Source: Thermoleophilaceae bacterium (GTDB lineage Bacteria > Actinomycetota > Thermoleophilia > Solirubrobacterales > JACPNS01). From it: 64,000 nucleotides of DNA. Where the stretch lies: the NCBI GenBank assembly GCA_016462645.1, contig JAEMSX010000001.1, positions 127,999 to 191,998 on the forward strand, written 5' to 3'. Positions 18,587 through 28,544 of this stretch are shown one piece after another. The position numbers and the translations under genes are program-made. Below the pieces are notes generated by a model. That model was not told where the DNA came from. It did no database searches and worked only from the letters and a program-made list of their open reading frames with translations. Position 1 is the first letter of the stretch. The number at the start of each line of letters is the position of its first letter.

Positions 18587-20680
18587 ATGATCTCCGTCGT
18601 CATCCCCGTGCTCAACGGGGCAGAGTTTCTGGACGAAGTGCTCGGCGCGGTGACCGGCCAGGTGATCGACGAGCCGTTCGAGGTGCTCGTGATCGACTCC
18701 GGTTCGACCGACGGCTCACTCGAGATCGTCGCGTCGCACCCGGGAGTGCGACTGATCGAGATCGACAAGTCGGAGTTCGGTCACGGGCGCACGCGCAACC
18801 TCGGCGTGCAGAACACGACCGGCGAGTTGATCGCTTTTCTCACCCAGGATGCGACGCCGGCGAGCGAGCACTGGCTCTCGGCCTACCGCGACGCCTTTCG
18901 GCTGGCGGACAACGTCGGCGCAGCGTTCGGTCCGCATCTGCCGCGGACGGGCGTCAGTCCGATCATGGCCCGCCTGCTGCGCGACCACTTTCACCAGTTC
19001 GGCGGTGCGGATGGTCAGCCGGTGCTGCAGGGCGCAGATGGTCCGATCTTCCTCTCGAACTCCAACTCATGCATCGCGCGCGCAGCCTGGGAGCAGACGC
19101 CGTTCCGCGACATCGCCTACGCCGAGGATCAGGCGTTCGGCGTGGACATCCTGCGCGGCGGTTGGCTGAAGGCCTACGTGCCGGGCGCGGCCGCGCTGCA
19201 CTCCCACGACTACGGCATGGCCGAATCGTTCAAGCGCTACTTCGATGAGTACCGCGGCCTCAACGACAGCGTCGGCGAACGCACCGAGGCCTCTGCGAGC
19301 AAGGCCTTCGAGATCATCGCGAGCTCGGTCGCCGAGGACCAGAAGTACCTTGAGGAGCTTGGCCAGCCTGCCTGGCGGCGCGCGGTCTGGGGCGCGCGCA
19401 GCGCGGTTTACCACACCGGTCGCGTGGGATTTGGTGGATTGGGCGCGCGGGCGAACCGGCTTCCGGCGCGCGTTCGTGAGGCGCTTTCTTTTGAGGGACG
19501 GGGCGACGGCGTGAGCGTCGAGATCCCGCCCTCTGGTCGCCTGCCGTTCGAGGATGTGCTTGAGGTCGAGCGCGAGGGCGTCGTGCCGCTGGTGCCCGGT
19601 GACGGACTGGGCAAGCCGATGCACGTCGCGTGGGTCGTTCCTCCGTTCGGCATCGGCGGCGGCGGCCACACCACGATCTTCCGGATGGTGCGGGCGCTCG
19701 AGCAGGCCGGGCACCGCTGCTCGATCTGGGTCCATGACCCGATCGGAGTGGACGGCAGCGCGGCGGGCACGATGCGCAAGCGCATCTCCGATCACTACTT
19801 CCGGATCGACGCGCCGGTGCACACCGGCTTTGAGGACTGGCGCGGCGCCGACGTTGCGATCGCGACCGGCTGGGACACGGTTTACAGAGTCGTGCGCCTG
19901 GAGGACTGCGTGGCGCGCGCCTACTTCGTGCAGGACCACGAGCCCGAGTTCTACGCCAATTCCTCGAAGGCGCTGTTTGCCGAGCGCAGCTACAAGTTCG
20001 GACTGCCGTGCATCTGCGCGAGCCCGTGGCTTGCCGAGATCGTGCGCGAACGCTACGGCGCCACCGCGACGCCGTTCATGCTCGGCGTCGACGCCGATGA
20101 GTACTCGCCGATCGGCACGCCGCGCCGAACCGACACCATTGCGTTCTACGCGCGCACGTTCACGGAGCGCCGAGCGGTGGAGCTCGGACTGTTGGCACTG
20201 GAAGAGGTGCAGCGCCAGCGTCCGCACACGCGGATCGCGTTGTACGGAACCCACGCGATGGTGCACGTGCCGTTCACGTATGAGCACATCGGCGTCGTCA
20301 GCCCGGCGCGGCTGCAGCGGCTCTACAGCGAGGCGACCGTCGGCCTCAGCCTGTCGCTCACGAACTATTCGCTGATCCCGCAGGAGATGATGGCCTGCGG
20401 TCTGCCGGTCGTGGAGCTTGCCGGGCGCGCCTGCGAGGGGGTCTTCGGCGACGATGGCCGCGTGATCTCGTTGGCGCAGCCTGACCCGGTCGACATCGCG
20501 AACCACATCTTGGAACTGCTCGACGATCCCGCTCGCGCCGCAGCGCAGTCAGACGCCGGCCTCGCCTTCGCCCGCGAACACACCTGGGACGTCGCAACCG
20601 CCACAGTCGTCGGAGCCCTGGAGAAACTCCACGCCGAGTCGTCCCCACCCCAACCCTGGGCCGCCGGCTCCCTCATCTAA
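18587..20680 (+). CDS. Bifunctional GT2-GT4 glycosyltransferase fusion
   Basis: N-terminal IPVLNGAEFL...DSGSTDGS (GT2); C-terminal HVAWVVPPFGIGGGGHTTIFRMVRAL... (GT-B, WsaF-like style). Confidence 0.8.
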   Translation: MISVVIPVLNGAEFLDEVLGAVTGQVIDEPFEVLVIDSGSTDGSLEIVASHPGVRLIEIDKSEFGHGRTRNLGVQNTTGELIAFLTQDATPASEHWLSAYRDAFRLADNVGAAFGPHLPRTGVSPIMARLLRDHFHQFGGADGQPVLQGADGPIFLSNSNSCIARAAWEQTPFRDIAYAEDQAFGVDILRGGWLKAYVPGAAALHSHDYGMAESFKRYFDEYRGLNDSVGERTEASASKAFEIIASSVAEDQKYLEELGQPAWRRAVWGARSAVYHTGRVGFGGLGARANRLPARVREALSFEGRGDGVSVEIPPSGRLPFEDVLEVEREGVVPLVPGDGLGKPMHVAWVVPPFGIGGGGHTTIFRMVRALEQAGHRCSIWVHDPIGVDGSAAGTMRKRISDHYFRIDAPVHTGFEDWRGADVAIATGWDTVYRVVRLEDCVARAYFVQDHEPEFYANSSKALFAERSYKFGLPCICASPWLAEIVRERYGATATPFMLGVDADEYSPIGTPRRTDTIAFYARTFTERRAVELGLLALEEVQRQRPHTRIALYGTHAMVHVPFTYEHIGVVSPARLQRLYSEATVGLSLSLTNYSLIPQEMMACGLPVVELAGRACEGVFGDDGRVISLAQPDPVDIANHILELLDDPARAAAQSDAGLAFAREHTWDVATATVVGALEKLHAESSPPQPWAAGSLI

Positions 20681-20699
20681 CGGTTCTAAGCCAAAAACT

Positions 20700-20746
20700 G
20701 CCCCAACGTACGACGTGCCACACCTCGGCACGTCGTACGTTGGGGC
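20700..20746. terminator. 20-bp perfect inverted repeat between convergent genes
   Basis: GCCCCAACGTACGACGTGCC-acacctc-GGCACGTCGTACGTTGGGGC. Confidence 0.8.
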
Positions 20747-20760
20747 GGAGAATGACTTGG

Positions 20761-21555
20761 CTATGGGGTTGAGCGTTTTCGCCAGAGTTTGATGGCGCGG
20801 TAGATCAGGACGATGACGCGGCTGAGGAGTTGGTTCACTGCGACGGCGATCGGGTGGCCATTGCCGTTCTCGCGCGCGTTCTGGGCGTGTTCCTTGAACT
20901 GCGTCTCGAAGCCGGTGATGCTCAAGGATCCCTCGCCCATGCGGAAGCGCGCAACGGGCTCGCGCACGAAGGCCGGCGCGCCGCGGCGACCCAGCCGCAA
21001 CCACAGGTCGTAGTCGGCGCTGTACTTGAAGCGCACGTCGAGCGCCCCGATCTCCTGCAAAACAGACCGCCGCACAAAGGTTGCCGGCGACGAAACGAAG
21101 TTGTTCGTCAAGTGCAACCGAAACGAATAGTGCCGAAGCAAGAAGTCCTTGTAGGCCGTCACAAAACGACGAGATTCACGCCCCTCTTCGCCGATAATCC
21201 CGCAACGCCCCACAACCCATTCAGCGTCGGGCGAAGCCTCATAAGCAGCAGCGACCGCCGCCAGCGCCCCAGGCTCATACAAGTCGTCGGCGTTCAGCCA
21301 ACCAATCAACTCACCGGTCGCCATCCCCACGCCCTTGTTGAACGCATCCGACAGCCCATCGTCGGGCTCGCTCACGAATCTCAACCGCCCAGCTGCGGCT
21401 TCTTCCTCGAGGAGTTCGAGGGTTCCATCGGTCGAACCCCCATCGACCACGACGTGCTCCAGCGGATAGTCCTGCCCCTGAATACTCGCCAACGTCTCCC
21501 GAATAGTCGAGATCGCATTGAAAGTCGGGGTGACGATTGTGAAGCTGGTCGCCAC
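20761..21555 (-). CDS. Family 2 glycosyltransferase
   Basis: FTIVTPTFNAISTIRETLASI...HVVVDGGSTDGT...WLNADDLY. Confidence 0.88.
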   Translation of the reverse strand: MATSFTIVTPTFNAISTIRETLASIQGQDYPLEHVVVDGGSTDGTLELLEEEAAAGRLRFVSEPDDGLSDAFNKGVGMATGELIGWLNADDLYEPGALAAVAAAYEASPDAEWVVGRCGIIGEEGRESRRFVTAYKDFLLRHYSFRLHLTNNFVSSPATFVRRSVLQEIGALDVRFKYSADYDLWLRLGRRGAPAFVREPVARFRMGEGSLSITGFETQFKEHAQNARENGNGHPIAVAVNQLLSRVIVLIYRAIKLWRKRSTP

Positions 21556-21566
21556 CCCGATCTCTC

Positions 21567-22580
21567 CTACTGCTCGAGTGTGCCGCTGGCCTTTTGGCGT
21601 TCGACGTCTTCGACGTCGGCGTCGACCATCATGTCGACGAGACCTTCAAACGTGACCTTCGGCTTCCAACCGAGCTTCTGCTCGGCGCGCGACGGGTCAC
21701 CGATCAACAGGTCGACCTCGGTCGGGCGGAAGTAGCGCGGATCGACCTCGACGTACTCCTCGTAGTTCAGCCCGACGCGTGAGAACGCGCGATCGACGAA
21801 CTCGCGAACCGTGTGCGTCTCGCCAGTGGCGATCACGTAGTCGGCCGGCTCATCCTGCTGGAGCATCAGCCATTGCGCCTCGACGTAGTCGCCGGCAAAA
21901 CCCCAGTCGCGCTTGGCCTCGAGGTTGCCGAGGTAGAGCTTGTCCTGAACGCCGGCCTTGATGCGCGCGACGGCGCGGGTGATCTTGCGCGTCACGAACG
22001 TCTCGCCACGGCGCGGCGATTCGTGGTTGAAGAGAATGCCGTTGCTGGCGTGCAGTCCGTAGCCCTCGCGGTAGTTGACCACGATCCAGTACGCGTAGAG
22101 CTTCGCCACGGCATACGGGCTGCGCGGGTAGAAGGGCGTGTCCTCGTTCTGCGGTACGGCCTGGACCAGCCCGTAGAGCTCGCTTGAAGACGCCTGGTAG
22201 AACCGCGCGGGGACCTCGGTCTCGCGGATCGCCTCAAGCAGGCGCAGGGCGCCGAGACCGGTGACTTCACCGGTGTACTCAGGGATCTCGAAGGAGACCT
22301 TGACGTGGGACTGTGCTGCAAGGTTGTAGATCTCATCCGGCGCGACCTTCTCGAGCACGCGATTCAGCGACGAAGCGTCGTTCAGGTCGCCGTAGTGCAG
22401 GTGGAGGTCGGTGGTCTGCTTGAACGGATCCGAGTAGATGTGGTCGATCCGCTGCGTGTTGATGGAGCTCGACCGGCGGATGAGGCCGTGGACCTCATAC
22501 CCCTTCTCAAGGAGCAGGTCGGCGAGGTAGCTGCCGTCCTGGCCGGTGATTCCGGTGATAAGTGCCTTTTTTGTAGCCAT
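21567..22580 (-). CDS. gmd: GDP-mannose 4,6-dehydratase
   Basis: [49 protein letters not shown]; start set at 22580. Confidence 0.92.
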   Translation of the reverse strand: MATKKALITGITGQDGSYLADLLLEKGYEVHGLIRRSSSINTQRIDHIYSDPFKQTTDLHLHYGDLNDASSLNRVLEKVAPDEIYNLAAQSHVKVSFEIPEYTGEVTGLGALRLLEAIRETEVPARFYQASSSELYGLVQAVPQNEDTPFYPRSPYAVAKLYAYWIVVNYREGYGLHASNGILFNHESPRRGETFVTRKITRAVARIKAGVQDKLYLGNLEAKRDWGFAGDYVEAQWLMLQQDEPADYVIATGETHTVREFVDRAFSRVGLNYEEYVEVDPRYFRPTEVDLLIGDPSRAEQKLGWKPKVTFEGLVDMMVDADVEDVERQKASGTLEQ

Positions 22581-22586
22581 AAGTGG

Positions 22587-22596
22587 AGCGTACAAT
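22587..22596. promoter_or_regulatory. Candidate bidirectional promoter: overlapping -10 boxes (minus TACGCT, plus TACAAT)
   Basis: AGCGTACAAT; minus box 6 nt from ATG 22580; plus box 7 nt from ATC 22604. Confidence 0.5.
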
Positions 22597-22603
22597 TGCA
22601 CAC

Positions 22604-23596
22604 ATCGCCGACGCGACCGAAAACCACGCCGCCGACGCGGCACCGCGTCGTGCGCTGATCACGGGAATCGGCGGCCAGGACGGGAGCTATCTCACCGAGA
22701 TTCTGCTTGCACGCGGCTACACCGTCAGCGGCGTCGTCGAACGCGACCCGGCGATCAGGCGCTCGAACCTCACCGCCGTGCAGGACCAGATCGATCTGCA
22801 CACGATCGACCTGACCGACCGCGACGCAGTCGACGCCCTGGTCTCGGGCTGCGCTCCGCATGAGATCTACAACCTCGCTGCGCCTTCGTTCGTGCCGGCA
22901 TCCTGGGACGACCCGACCGCGACGCTCGATTTCATGAGCGGATCGACCGTGCGCCTGCTGGACGCGATCGTGCGTCTGACGCCGGAGACGCGCTACTTCC
23001 AGGCCAGCTCAAGTGAAATCTTCCGCGGCACCGATCAGTCGCCGCAGAACGAGGAGACGACGCCGCGGCCGATCTCACCGTACGGAGTGGGCAAGCTCGC
23101 GGGCCACGGCCTGGTCAACTCATTCCGCGTCGAGCACGGGGTCTTCGCCTGTTCGGGCATCCTCTTCAACCACGAATCGCCGCGCCGACCGGTCGACTTC
23201 GTGACGCGCAAGATCGTCAACGGCGCGGCAAGGATCAAACGCGGCGAACTCGACAAGCTGCAGCTCGGCGACCTCTCGGCCAAGCGCGACTGGGGCTACG
23301 CCCCGGACTACGTCGAGGCGATGTGGAAGATGCTGCAGGTCGAGGAGCCCGACGACTACGTGCTCGCGACCGGCAAGCTGCACACCGTCGAGCAGCTCGT
23401 CGAGGCGGCCTTCGCGGAGTTCGACCTCGACCCGAAGGAATACGTCGTGACCGACCCGAACTTCTTGCGCAAGGCCGACGAGGCGCTGCTCGTCGGCGAT
23501 CCGACCCGCGCGGCCGAGAAGCTCGGCTGGAGCGCGACGACCTCGTTCGAAGAGATGATTGCGATCATGGCCGCGGCGGAGCTGGCGGGCGACTGA
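22604..23596 (+). CDS. Second GDP-mannose 4,6-dehydratase-like SDR (N-terminus uncertain: GTG 22583 or non-canonical ATC 22604)
   Basis: [39 protein letters not shown]...[19 protein letters not shown]...[18 protein letters not shown]. Confidence 0.8.
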   Translation: MADATENHAADAAPRRALITGIGGQDGSYLTEILLARGYTVSGVVERDPAIRRSNLTAVQDQIDLHTIDLTDRDAVDALVSGCAPHEIYNLAAPSFVPASWDDPTATLDFMSGSTVRLLDAIVRLTPETRYFQASSSEIFRGTDQSPQNEETTPRPISPYGVGKLAGHGLVNSFRVEHGVFACSGILFNHESPRRPVDFVTRKIVNGAARIKRGELDKLQLGDLSAKRDWGYAPDYVEAMWKMLQVEEPDDYVLATGKLHTVEQLVEAAFAEFDLDPKEYVVTDPNFLRKADEALLVGDPTRAAEKLGWSATTSFEEMIAIMAAAELAGD

Positions 23597-23601
23597 GCGC
23601 G

Positions 23602-24726
23602 ATGCGCGTCGGCCTGAACCTCCTCTACCTGGTGCCCGAGGAGGTCGGCGGCTCGGAGATCTACGCGCGCGAGCTGATCGCGGCGCTCGCCGCTGAAGAG
23701 CCCGACTGGGAGTTCGTGGTCTTCTGCGGGCGCGAAGCGTCGGCGGTGCTTCCGGATGACTCGTGGCCGAGCAATGTGCGTGTGCGCGAACTCGGCTTCA
23801 ACGCGCGCAACAAGCCGGCGCGCCTGGCCTGGGAGCTGCTCGCGCTGCCGCGCGCCGCGAAGCGGGAGAAGATCGAGCTGATGCACAGCCTCGGCCAGAC
23901 CACGCCATGGTGGGGCTGCGGGACGCGCGTCGTGACGATCCTCGATCTGATTTATCACCACTATCCGGCGACGTTTCCCAGGGCGGCACAGCGCGGCCTC
24001 GAGTTCGTGATCCCGCGCGGCGCGCGGCGCGCCGACAGGATCGTCGCAATCTCTGCGGCCACCGCGGACGACCTCGCCGCGAGTTACGGAATCGACCGCG
24101 CGAAGATCGACGTGACGCTGCTCGGCGCGGGATTCGCTGAAGCCCCGCGCATCAGCTCGCGCGCGGAGATCGCAGAGACAATCGGTCTGCCGGCGGGGGA
24201 GTTTGCACTCAGCGTCGCCTCCGGACACGAACACAAGAACATCCCGCGACTGCTCAAGGCCTTCGCGTCGCTCGGCGCGGGCCGCAGGCTCGTCGTGGTC
24301 GGACGCTCGGGCCTCGAAGACGAGCAGCTCGCGGCGACAGCGACGGAACTTGGAATCGCCGATCGCGTGATCTTCACCGGCTGGGTCGATGAAGCAACGC
24401 TCGAAGGCCTCTACCGCGAGGCCGAGCTGTTCGTCTATCCCACCCTGATGGAGGGCTTCGGGCTGCCCGTGCTCGAGGCGATGCACCGGGGCCTGCCGGT
24501 GGCGTGCTCGAACGTCTCGTCGCTCCCGGAAGTCGCCGGCGACGCCGCTCTGACGTTCAACCCGCTCGACGAATCTGCGATCGCGGAAGCCCTCGAACGC
24601 CTCTTCACCGATGCCGATCTGCGCGCCGAACTCACGGTCCTCGGGCGCGCCCAGGCCGCCCGGTTCACGTGGCAACGCTGCGCCGAGGACACGCTCTCGA
24701 GCTACCGAATCGCGCTCGCTCAGTGA
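23602..24726 (+). CDS. GT4 family glycosyltransferase
   Basis: [26 protein letters not shown]...[18 protein letters not shown]. Confidence 0.9.
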   Translation: MRVGLNLLYLVPEEVGGSEIYARELIAALAAEEPDWEFVVFCGREASAVLPDDSWPSNVRVRELGFNARNKPARLAWELLALPRAAKREKIELMHSLGQTTPWWGCGTRVVTILDLIYHHYPATFPRAAQRGLEFVIPRGARRADRIVAISAATADDLAASYGIDRAKIDVTLLGAGFAEAPRISSRAEIAETIGLPAGEFALSVASGHEHKNIPRLLKAFASLGAGRRLVVVGRSGLEDEQLAATATELGIADRVIFTGWVDEATLEGLYREAELFVYPTLMEGFGLPVLEAMHRGLPVACSNVSSLPEVAGDAALTFNPLDESAIAEALERLFTDADLRAELTVLGRAQAARFTWQRCAEDTLSSYRIALAQ

Positions 24727-24793
24727 GTGTTCTCACCTAGACGCTGCGGATAGTCTTTGCGGCGCTCTTCACCCCGATGCGCACCCCGATTCT

Positions 24794-27244
24794 TTGACAT
24801 ACGTCCTCTCGGCATTCGTCTTCCCGATCGCAGCTCTCGCGGTGCTGTTCGGGCTCGGCCTGCTCGTCTCAGCCGCTGGAGGCAACCGTGTGCGCCCAGA
24901 GCTGATCGCGCCGCTCGGGCTCGGCGCAGTCATCGTGCTCGGCCAGTACACCGCCTGGGCCGGTATCGGCACACCGCTGAACGTGATCCTGATGCTCGCG
25001 CTCGCGATCGCCGGTTATGCACTGCTCGTGCGCAAGGGCGCGGAGTTCTGGCCCGAAGGCGGCGAAGTACGCAGCTGGCTCTACTGGTTTGTTCCCGGCA
25101 TCCTGGCCGGCGGCTTCGTGCTCGCGACGATCGTGTTTCTCGGCAAGGCGTCGATGGCCGGCTTCCTGCTCGACACGACTTCGTCAGTGCAGATGCTCGG
25201 CGGCGACATGGCCCTGAAGGGCAGCGACAACTTCAACTCGATCGCGATCACCGACGCGTCGACGGCGATGACCAAGGGCTACTTCGGAGCGACCTCGTAC
25301 CCCTTCGGATCCCAGGTCGCCCTCGCACTGCTGAGCACGCTGACCGGCATCGGAACGCTGTGGATCTACACGCCGTTCATGGGCTTGATGGTCGCGCTCA
25401 CCGCATTCGGGCTCTACCGCATTGCTCGCCTGCTCAAGCTCGAGCCGGGCTGGGCCGCGATCGCCGCCTTCACCGCGGCGGTTCCCGCGATCGTCTACTC
25501 GAACGCGCTCCAGGGGGCGATCAAGGAGATCGTCTTCATCCCGCTGCTGATCGTGCTGGCGCTGTTGCTGATCGACCCGTTGCTGCGTTCGACGCCGCGC
25601 TCGCTCGCCGTCACCGGTGCGATCCTCGCGACCGGAGCGATCGGCGCGATCGGCCTCGCCGCGCTGGCGTGGATCGCTCCGCTGGCGCTCGCAGCGCTGC
25701 TCGCCCAGACGACGTGGTTCCGCGGCGAGTGGGATCTGACGCAGACTCTGAAGGCCCTCGGCATCTCCATCGCAGCGCTGGTGGTCGCGCTGATCCCGAA
25801 GCTCGGCGGAATCGCCGGATCATTGACCTTGGCCAAGGGACTCTCCCAGACCAACGCGAAGCTTGCGGCCGACCCCGGAAACCTGCTCGGTCCGATTCAC
25901 AAGGTTCAGGCGTTCGGCGTGTGGCTGGGCAACGGGCACCGGGTCGCGCCGGACCTTCCGAATCAGACTTTCGCGATTCTTGGCGTGGTCGTGGCGGCCG
26001 CCGCGCTCGGCGCGCTGGCGCTGGTCGCGCGGCGCATGTGGACGCGCGTTGCCTGGGTCTCGATCATGATCGTGCTCTGGTATGTGCTGACCTGGCGCGG
26101 AACGATGTGGCTCGACTCGAAGCTCGTGACGATCGCCAGTTCGATGGTGATGGTCATCGCGATCTTCGGCGCCGCGCAGTTGACGTTCGACTTCGCCGGC
26201 GAGAACTGGCCGAAGGGCAAGCAGTGGAAGCGGCGATGGAACGCCTTGCCCTCATACGCCGTCGCGGCCGTGATCGTGCTCGGGGTCGTGGCCTCCGCCG
26301 GGATCCAGTACCTCGGCACGGGCATGCTGCCAACCGATCGCTACAAGGAACTCGAGACCGTCAACACCAGGTTCGCCGGCCAGGGCCCGGCGTTTGTTCC
26401 GGACTTCGACGAGAACGCGCTCTACGTGCTCCGCGACATCGGCGCGGCTGGTCCCGGGAACGTGTTCACGAACCCGAACTTCGCCTCCTACCGCGACAAC
26501 ACTCTCGTCGGCTACGGGCACTCGGCCGACATCGACAACATCGCCAATCGCGCGTACACGGAGAGCAAGCTGGTGATCCAGCGCCGCGGTCCCCAGCGCA
26601 GCCGCCCGGGAGCCGACTACGACCTCGTTCTGACCACCGGCTACTACGACGTCTTCCGCAAGAACGACGTGAAAGTCGTCGAGCACCTGAATCTGGGCAA
26701 CCGCGTGCTGGCCAACACGGTGCCGCGCTGCGAGAAGGTCAAGGCGCTCGCCGCCAAGGCGAAGCAGGACGACTCCCTCAAGTTGGTCGCCGCCCGCTCG
26801 GCCGTGGAGTCGACTCCGATCGGACTCAAGCAGATCGGCTTCTCCGGACCGCTCGCGGCCACGGGGCGGCTCGGCGGGATCACGGGCGCAGGAGACATGC
26901 AGTTCACCGCCGATGTGAAGCCCGGCCAGAAGCTGTGGTGGGTCGGCAACGTCAGTCGCAGCCTTGAAGTGATCGTTGACGGCAAGCCGTACGGCGAGGT
27001 TCCGTTCTCGCTCGGCGGCGACGGCAATGTTTCTGGTCCGGTCACGCTGCCGGTCGGCCAGCACACGATCGTGCTGCGCCGCGGATCCGGCCGCCTGACG
27101 CCCGGCGGGCGACTCGGGTCGACCGTCAGTCTGCTCACGCTTTCGTCGCCGGAGACTTCCAGGCTCGTCGAGATCGACCCGGACAAGGCCGAGCAGGAAC
27201 TCTGCGGTTCACAGTCCGACTGGATCGAACTCGTTCAGAAGTAG
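24794..27244 (+). CDS. Large multi-pass membrane protein of the polysaccharide cluster
   Basis: Many TM helices, C-terminal soluble region; TTG 24794 preferred over 24611. Confidence 0.6.
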   Translation: MTYVLSAFVFPIAALAVLFGLGLLVSAAGGNRVRPELIAPLGLGAVIVLGQYTAWAGIGTPLNVILMLALAIAGYALLVRKGAEFWPEGGEVRSWLYWFVPGILAGGFVLATIVFLGKASMAGFLLDTTSSVQMLGGDMALKGSDNFNSIAITDASTAMTKGYFGATSYPFGSQVALALLSTLTGIGTLWIYTPFMGLMVALTAFGLYRIARLLKLEPGWAAIAAFTAAVPAIVYSNALQGAIKEIVFIPLLIVLALLLIDPLLRSTPRSLAVTGAILATGAIGAIGLAALAWIAPLALAALLAQTTWFRGEWDLTQTLKALGISIAALVVALIPKLGGIAGSLTLAKGLSQTNAKLAADPGNLLGPIHKVQAFGVWLGNGHRVAPDLPNQTFAILGVVVAAAALGALALVARRMWTRVAWVSIMIVLWYVLTWRGTMWLDSKLVTIASSMVMVIAIFGAAQLTFDFAGENWPKGKQWKRRWNALPSYAVAAVIVLGVVASAGIQYLGTGMLPTDRYKELETVNTRFAGQGPAFVPDFDENALYVLRDIGAAGPGNVFTNPNFASYRDNTLVGYGHSADIDNIANRAYTESKLVIQRRGPQRSRPGADYDLVLTTGYYDVFRKNDVKVVEHLNLGNRVLANTVPRCEKVKALAAKAKQDDSLKLVAARSAVESTPIGLKQIGFSGPLAATGRLGGITGAGDMQFTADVKPGQKLWWVGNVSRSLEVIVDGKPYGEVPFSLGGDGNVSGPVTLPVGQHTIVLRRGSGRLTPGGRLGSTVSLLTLSSPETSRLVEIDPDKAEQELCGSQSDWIELVQK

Positions 27245-27256
27245 ACCGACTGCGCG

Positions 27257-28444
27257 CTAACGCGAGTCGCGGCCGTGCATGCCGACGATGCTCATGAAGA
27301 ATGAGGTGAAGATGACCTGCATTCCGAGCACGACGAGCGTCATCGAGAAGACCAGCAGACTCTGATCGTTCAGCGAGCCGAGGTCGTGCTGGATCCAGCT
27401 GACGACGATCACGGTGGTGATGATCGCGCCGATCAGCGCCACGAAGAAACCGGCGAGGAGGCCGTGTTCAAGGCGGATGCGCCCCTCGAACCGCTCGTGC
27501 AGTTCGTCCTCTTCATTCAGGTGGTACACGCCGTAGGCCTTGGCCGAGAGCCCGAGGCTGATGATCTGCGATCCGATGATCGTTGTGAACGCGCCGGCCG
27601 TCATCGCGTGCAGGTCCCACGAGCGGCCGAAGAGATCGAAGCCGGTCAGCACGACGAGCATCATCAGCGCGCCGAGCGCGGCAAGGATGATTCCCGGCGC
27701 CAGGAAGAGGTGGGTCGGGCTGTGGATCAGCAGGAAGCGCAGGTGGCGCCAGCCGTCAGAGAAGGTGTTGAGCTTGCTGTCGCCGATGCGCGGGTGGTAG
27801 TCGATGTCGATCTCGGCGACCTTCAGGCCGGCCTTCGATGAGCGCAACACCATCTCGCTGGCGAACTCCATGCCGGGGGTGCGCAGCTTCAGTCGGTCGA
27901 GCGCGTCGCGGCGGAATGCGCGCATGCCGCAATGGGCGTCCTTCACGCCCGAGCGGAAGAAGATGTTGAGCACGCGCGTGAGGATCGGGTTGCCGACGTA
28001 CTGGTGCAGCCACGGCATCGCGCCGGGCTGGATGTTGCCCATGCGGTTCCCGATCACCATCTCGTTGCCCTCGTCGAGCAGCGCGACGAACTCGTCGATC
28101 TTGGAGAAGTCGTAGGTGTCATCGGCGTCGCCCATGACGATGTAGTTGCCCTTGGCGGCGGCGAATCCGGCGAGGTAGGCGCTGCCGTATCCGGGGCGCG
28201 ACTCATGCACGACGCGCGCGCCGGCCGCTTCCGCGATCTCCGGCGACCCGTCGGTTGATCCGTTGTCAGAGACGACGACCTCACCGACGACGCCCATCTT
28301 CTCGAAAGCCTTGATCGCCTTCTCGACACAGATGCCGACGCCCTCGGCTTCATTGAGACAGGGGATCACGACCGAGACATCGATCGATTCCGTGGGCGGA
28401 CGCTCTGCAACCGCTGTGCTGGTGAGTTCGGTGGGTGAATTCAC
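27257..28444 (-). CDS. Membrane-anchored family 2 glycosyltransferase (polyprenyl-P sugar synthase-like)
   Basis: DVSVVIPCLNEAEGVGICVEKAIKAFEKM...DADDTYDF; C-terminal TM segments. Confidence 0.85.
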   Translation of the reverse strand: MNSPTELTSTAVAERPPTESIDVSVVIPCLNEAEGVGICVEKAIKAFEKMGVVGEVVVSDNGSTDGSPEIAEAAGARVVHESRPGYGSAYLAGFAAAKGNYIVMGDADDTYDFSKIDEFVALLDEGNEMVIGNRMGNIQPGAMPWLHQYVGNPILTRVLNIFFRSGVKDAHCGMRAFRRDALDRLKLRTPGMEFASEMVLRSSKAGLKVAEIDIDYHPRIGDSKLNTFSDGWRHLRFLLIHSPTHLFLAPGIILAALGALMMLVVLTGFDLFGRSWDLHAMTAGAFTTIIGSQIISLGLSAKAYGVYHLNEEDELHERFEGRIRLEHGLLAGFFVALIGAIITTVIVVSWIQHDLGSLNDQSLLVFSMTLVVLGMQVIFTSFFMSIVGMHGRDSR

Positions 28445-28544
28445 AAATGACCTCGTCGACTGAACTACCCGACGAAAGGGAGAAAGTTTCGGAAACGAGG
28501 GTAGTTGATGACACTCCCGGCGCTCAACATAAGCTCACGCATCG

